Made by a program: the position numbers and the translations under genes
Shown here: piece after piece, positions 61,158 to 63,006 of the stretch
Position numbering within the stretch: the first letter of the stretch is position 1
Layout of the letters: the number at the start of each line of letters is the position of its first letter
Origin: an uncultured Lachnospiraceae bacterium
GTDB taxonomy: Bacteria; Bacillota; Clostridia; Lachnospirales; Lachnospiraceae
DNA length: 63,006 nucleotides
Reading direction: 5' to 3'
NCBI GenBank assembly: GCA_948470335.1
Contig: CAOKOL010000025.1
Location: 1-63,006 of the forward strand
Notes under the pieces: generated by a model
What the model saw: the letters and a program-made list of their open reading frames with translations, nothing else
The model's database searches: none
Told to the model about the DNA's origin: nothing

Positions 61158-62759
61158 TTATCGGTCCCATTTTTCACAAAGAGCCAGAATCTGGTTCGTG
61201 AATTTGGTCAGATCCTTATTGGCGCCGCCCTCATTGTGGTAGATGACTTCCATCAGGCGCTTGCCGGCAGCCAGCAGCCGGCTGAATACGGAGGCAGCAT
61301 GGACAGAGGCAGGCTTCGCGGCAGCCACCCGTTTCATGCTGCCCTGTTTTACGTATACCCCTGAGACCATATCAAATTCCGCTCCGCTGTAGGGCGCGGA
61401 GGCATTCTGGCCATATTCTTCCTGAATCAGTCTGCAAAAGGAATCGCAGACCCTGTCCTCGCCGTGAACCACAAATACGTGCCGCGGCTTCGGGGAGATC
61501 TCCTCAAGCCAGCGGATCAGACCCTCCCGGTCCGCATGGCCGCTGATTCCCGGCAGCCTGAGGATTCTGGCACACACTTCAATGGTTTCGCCGAACAGCT
61601 TTACCGCCGGCACGCCTTCCAGCAGGCTCCGTCCTAAAGTCCCCACGGACTGATATCCCACAAAGACAACGGAACACTCCGGACGCCACAGGTTATGTTT
61701 CAGATGATGACGAATCCGGCCGGCATCGCACATGCCGGAAGCGGAGATAATCACTTTAGGCGCAGCGTCAAAGTTAATCGCCTTGGATTCCTCCGCCGAA
61801 ACCGCCGTTTTCAGCCCCGGAAAGCTGATGGGATTGATTCCCTGTTCTACCAGCTCCATAGCCTCCTCATCAAAACAGCAGCTAATATTTTTCTGGAAAA
61901 TACCCGTGGCCTCGATGGCCAGAGGGCTGTCCACATAAACCTCAAAATGCTCGTGGCCCTTTACAAGACCGTCCGCCTTGATCTTCCGCAGAAAATAAAG
62001 AATTTCCTGGGTTCTTCCCACGGCAAAGGAAGGGATCACCACATTTCCTCCCCGGTCAAAGGTTTCCTGTAAAATCTGCGTCAGCGCGCCCACATAATCC
62101 GGCACTTCTCCATGGCTGCGGTCTCCATAGGTAGATTCCATCACCACATAATCCGCTTCTTTCACATACTTGGGGTCTTTGATCAGAGGCTGATTCAGAT
62201 TGCCGATATCTCCGGAAAAGACAATCTTTTTCGTTATATTTTTTTCCGTCGCCCACACCTCGATGCTGGCGGAACCCAGCAAATGGCCCACATCCGTAAA
62301 CCGCACCCGGACGCCTTCTGCCAGCTCCAGAATCTGATCATACTCACAGGCTGTCAGATGATCCAGCAGTCCGCAGGCATCATCCATATTATAAACCGGC
62401 TCTACCTGCTCCTGGCCGGAACGGCGGGCTTTCCGGTTTTTCCATTCTGCTTCAAATTCCTGGATATGGGCGCTGTCTTTCAGCATAATCCGGCACAGGT
62501 CGCAGGTGGCCTGGGTGGCGTACACCTGTCCTCTGAAGCCCTGCTTATATAAAAGAGGCAGCATCCCCGAATGGTCGATATGGGCATGGGTCAGCAGGAC
62601 AAAATCAATCAGAGAAGGGCTGACCGGCACCTCCTGATTCTCAAATATATCAATTCCCTGCTCCATTCCGTAGTCCACCAGCAGGCGTTTCTCTCCGATC
62701 TCCATATAATGGCAGCTTCCTGTGACCTCATGATCGGCGCCGATAAATGTAAGTTTCAT
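61158..62759 (-). CDS. Metallo-beta-lactamase, beta-CASP RNase
   Basis: A 533-residue protein: MBL domain with HAHIDHSG, beta-CASP insert, SASGMCDAGRIRHHL, GYQSVGTLGR and SGHADREGL. Resembles bacterial homologues of the CPSF73/Int11 RNA endonuclease family. Likely acts on RNA. ATG at 62759 after GAGGAGATCGTGCC. A partial dispersed repeat lies just upstream. Confidence 0.92.
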   Translation of the reverse strand: MKLTFIGADHEVTGSCHYMEIGEKRLLVDYGMEQGIDIFENQEVPVSPSLIDFVLLTHAHIDHSGMLPLLYKQGFRGQVYATQATCDLCRIMLKDSAHIQEFEAEWKNRKARRSGQEQVEPVYNMDDACGLLDHLTACEYDQILELAEGVRVRFTDVGHLLGSASIEVWATEKNITKKIVFSGDIGNLNQPLIKDPKYVKEADYVVMESTYGDRSHGEVPDYVGALTQILQETFDRGGNVVIPSFAVGRTQEILYFLRKIKADGLVKGHEHFEVYVDSPLAIEATGIFQKNISCCFDEEAMELVEQGINPISFPGLKTAVSAEESKAINFDAAPKVIISASGMCDAGRIRHHLKHNLWRPECSVVFVGYQSVGTLGRSLLEGVPAVKLFGETIEVCARILRLPGISGHADREGLIRWLEEISPKPRHVFVVHGEDRVCDSFCRLIQEEYGQNASAPYSGAEFDMVSGVYVKQGSMKRVAAAKPASVHAASVFSRLLAAGKRLMEVIYHNEGGANKDLTKFTNQILALCEKWDR

Positions 62760-62779
62760 GGCACGATCTCCTCTCTGTT

Positions 62780-62860
62780 TTAGTTCCGCAGCTCCCCTCG
62801 CAAGCCCTCTGGATCTGGGAGAATTTCCAGCCGTTTTAGCGTCTGTAAATCCTTTCGGGG
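62780..62860 (-). repeat. Dispersed leader repeat, partial copy 3
   Basis: About 81 bp matching the start-codon-proximal end of the two longer copies; the hairpin part is missing. It lies in the leader of the beta-CASP RNase gene, same orientation to the gene as the others. The remaining 146 bp to the window end show no gene. Confidence 0.75.
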
Positions 62861-63006
62861 GTGTTACGGGCACATAGGATTTATATTGATATCATAACAC
62901 AGAACGAAAAAAAAGGACAGCAAAACAACCGGCTCTTTTCTTTCCCTTTTCCGGGCGTTTAACAGCTATATAGCAGAAAAAGTCTCTATAGGGCGCATAT
63001 TGCCTA

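Overview
The window looks like the chromosome of a spore-forming gut Firmicute, most likely a Lachnospiraceae (Clostridium cluster XIVa). The basis is the conserved order mazG, hup, rqcP, yabP, yabQ, divIC, spoIIE, tilS, hpt, ftsH, together with spoVT, CotF-like coat proteins, MutS2, YhaM, Lrp-type regulators and about 50% GC coding sequence. The genus is not established.

Bases 1 to about 24190 are the right-hand part of a tailed-phage prophage. Reading leftwards from the right end there is a tyrosine integrase, a lipoprotein cargo gene, a CI-like repressor facing a leftward early operon, a recombination and replication block (SMC/RecF-like ATPase, Sak4-like ATPase, DUF669-like protein, SF2 helicase, primase-helicase, RusA, Dam), an ArpU/RinA-like late activator, the terminase pair, an SPP1-type portal, a minor head protein with a C-terminal ADP-ribosyltransferase domain, a Prp-type protease and a scaffold cut by the window edge. 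Tail and lysis genes lie outside. The attachment side abuts the 3' end of rlmD.

The most interesting part is the accessory logic inside the prophage. Between the late activator and the terminase sits an AT-rich two-gene cassette (soluble protein plus five-helix membrane protein) with a consensus sigma-A promoter whose spacer holds a LexA/SOS-box-like palindrome. It is fenced by intrinsic terminators on both sides. A second promoter with the same layout drives a 32-residue protein beside the repressor. Other signals are a late promoter with two phased activator sites followed by a structured leader and terminator, an iteron-like TGACACC cluster that is a candidate replication origin, two perfect 20-bp palindromes ahead of a winged-helix regulator, a predicted small RNA next to the integrase, and two tiny plus-strand genes with their own promoters inside the leftward early operon.

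Bases 24190 to 63006 are core chromosome: rlmD, yhaM, an HtrA-like protein that has lost two of its three catalytic residues, mutS2, a two-component system, a secreted beta-helix protein, trmL, two aminotransferases with an Lrp regulator, a VanW protein, a DUF4080 radical SAM enzyme, coat proteins, a GH13 amylase, the sporulation/division cluster, an Rpn-type nuclease next to a 252-bp MITE-like element, a small locus (GPH symporter, UroD-like methyltransferase, PucR regulator), spoVT and a beta-CASP RNase. A 220-bp dispersed repeat with paired hairpins occurs in leader regions, two full copies and one partial.
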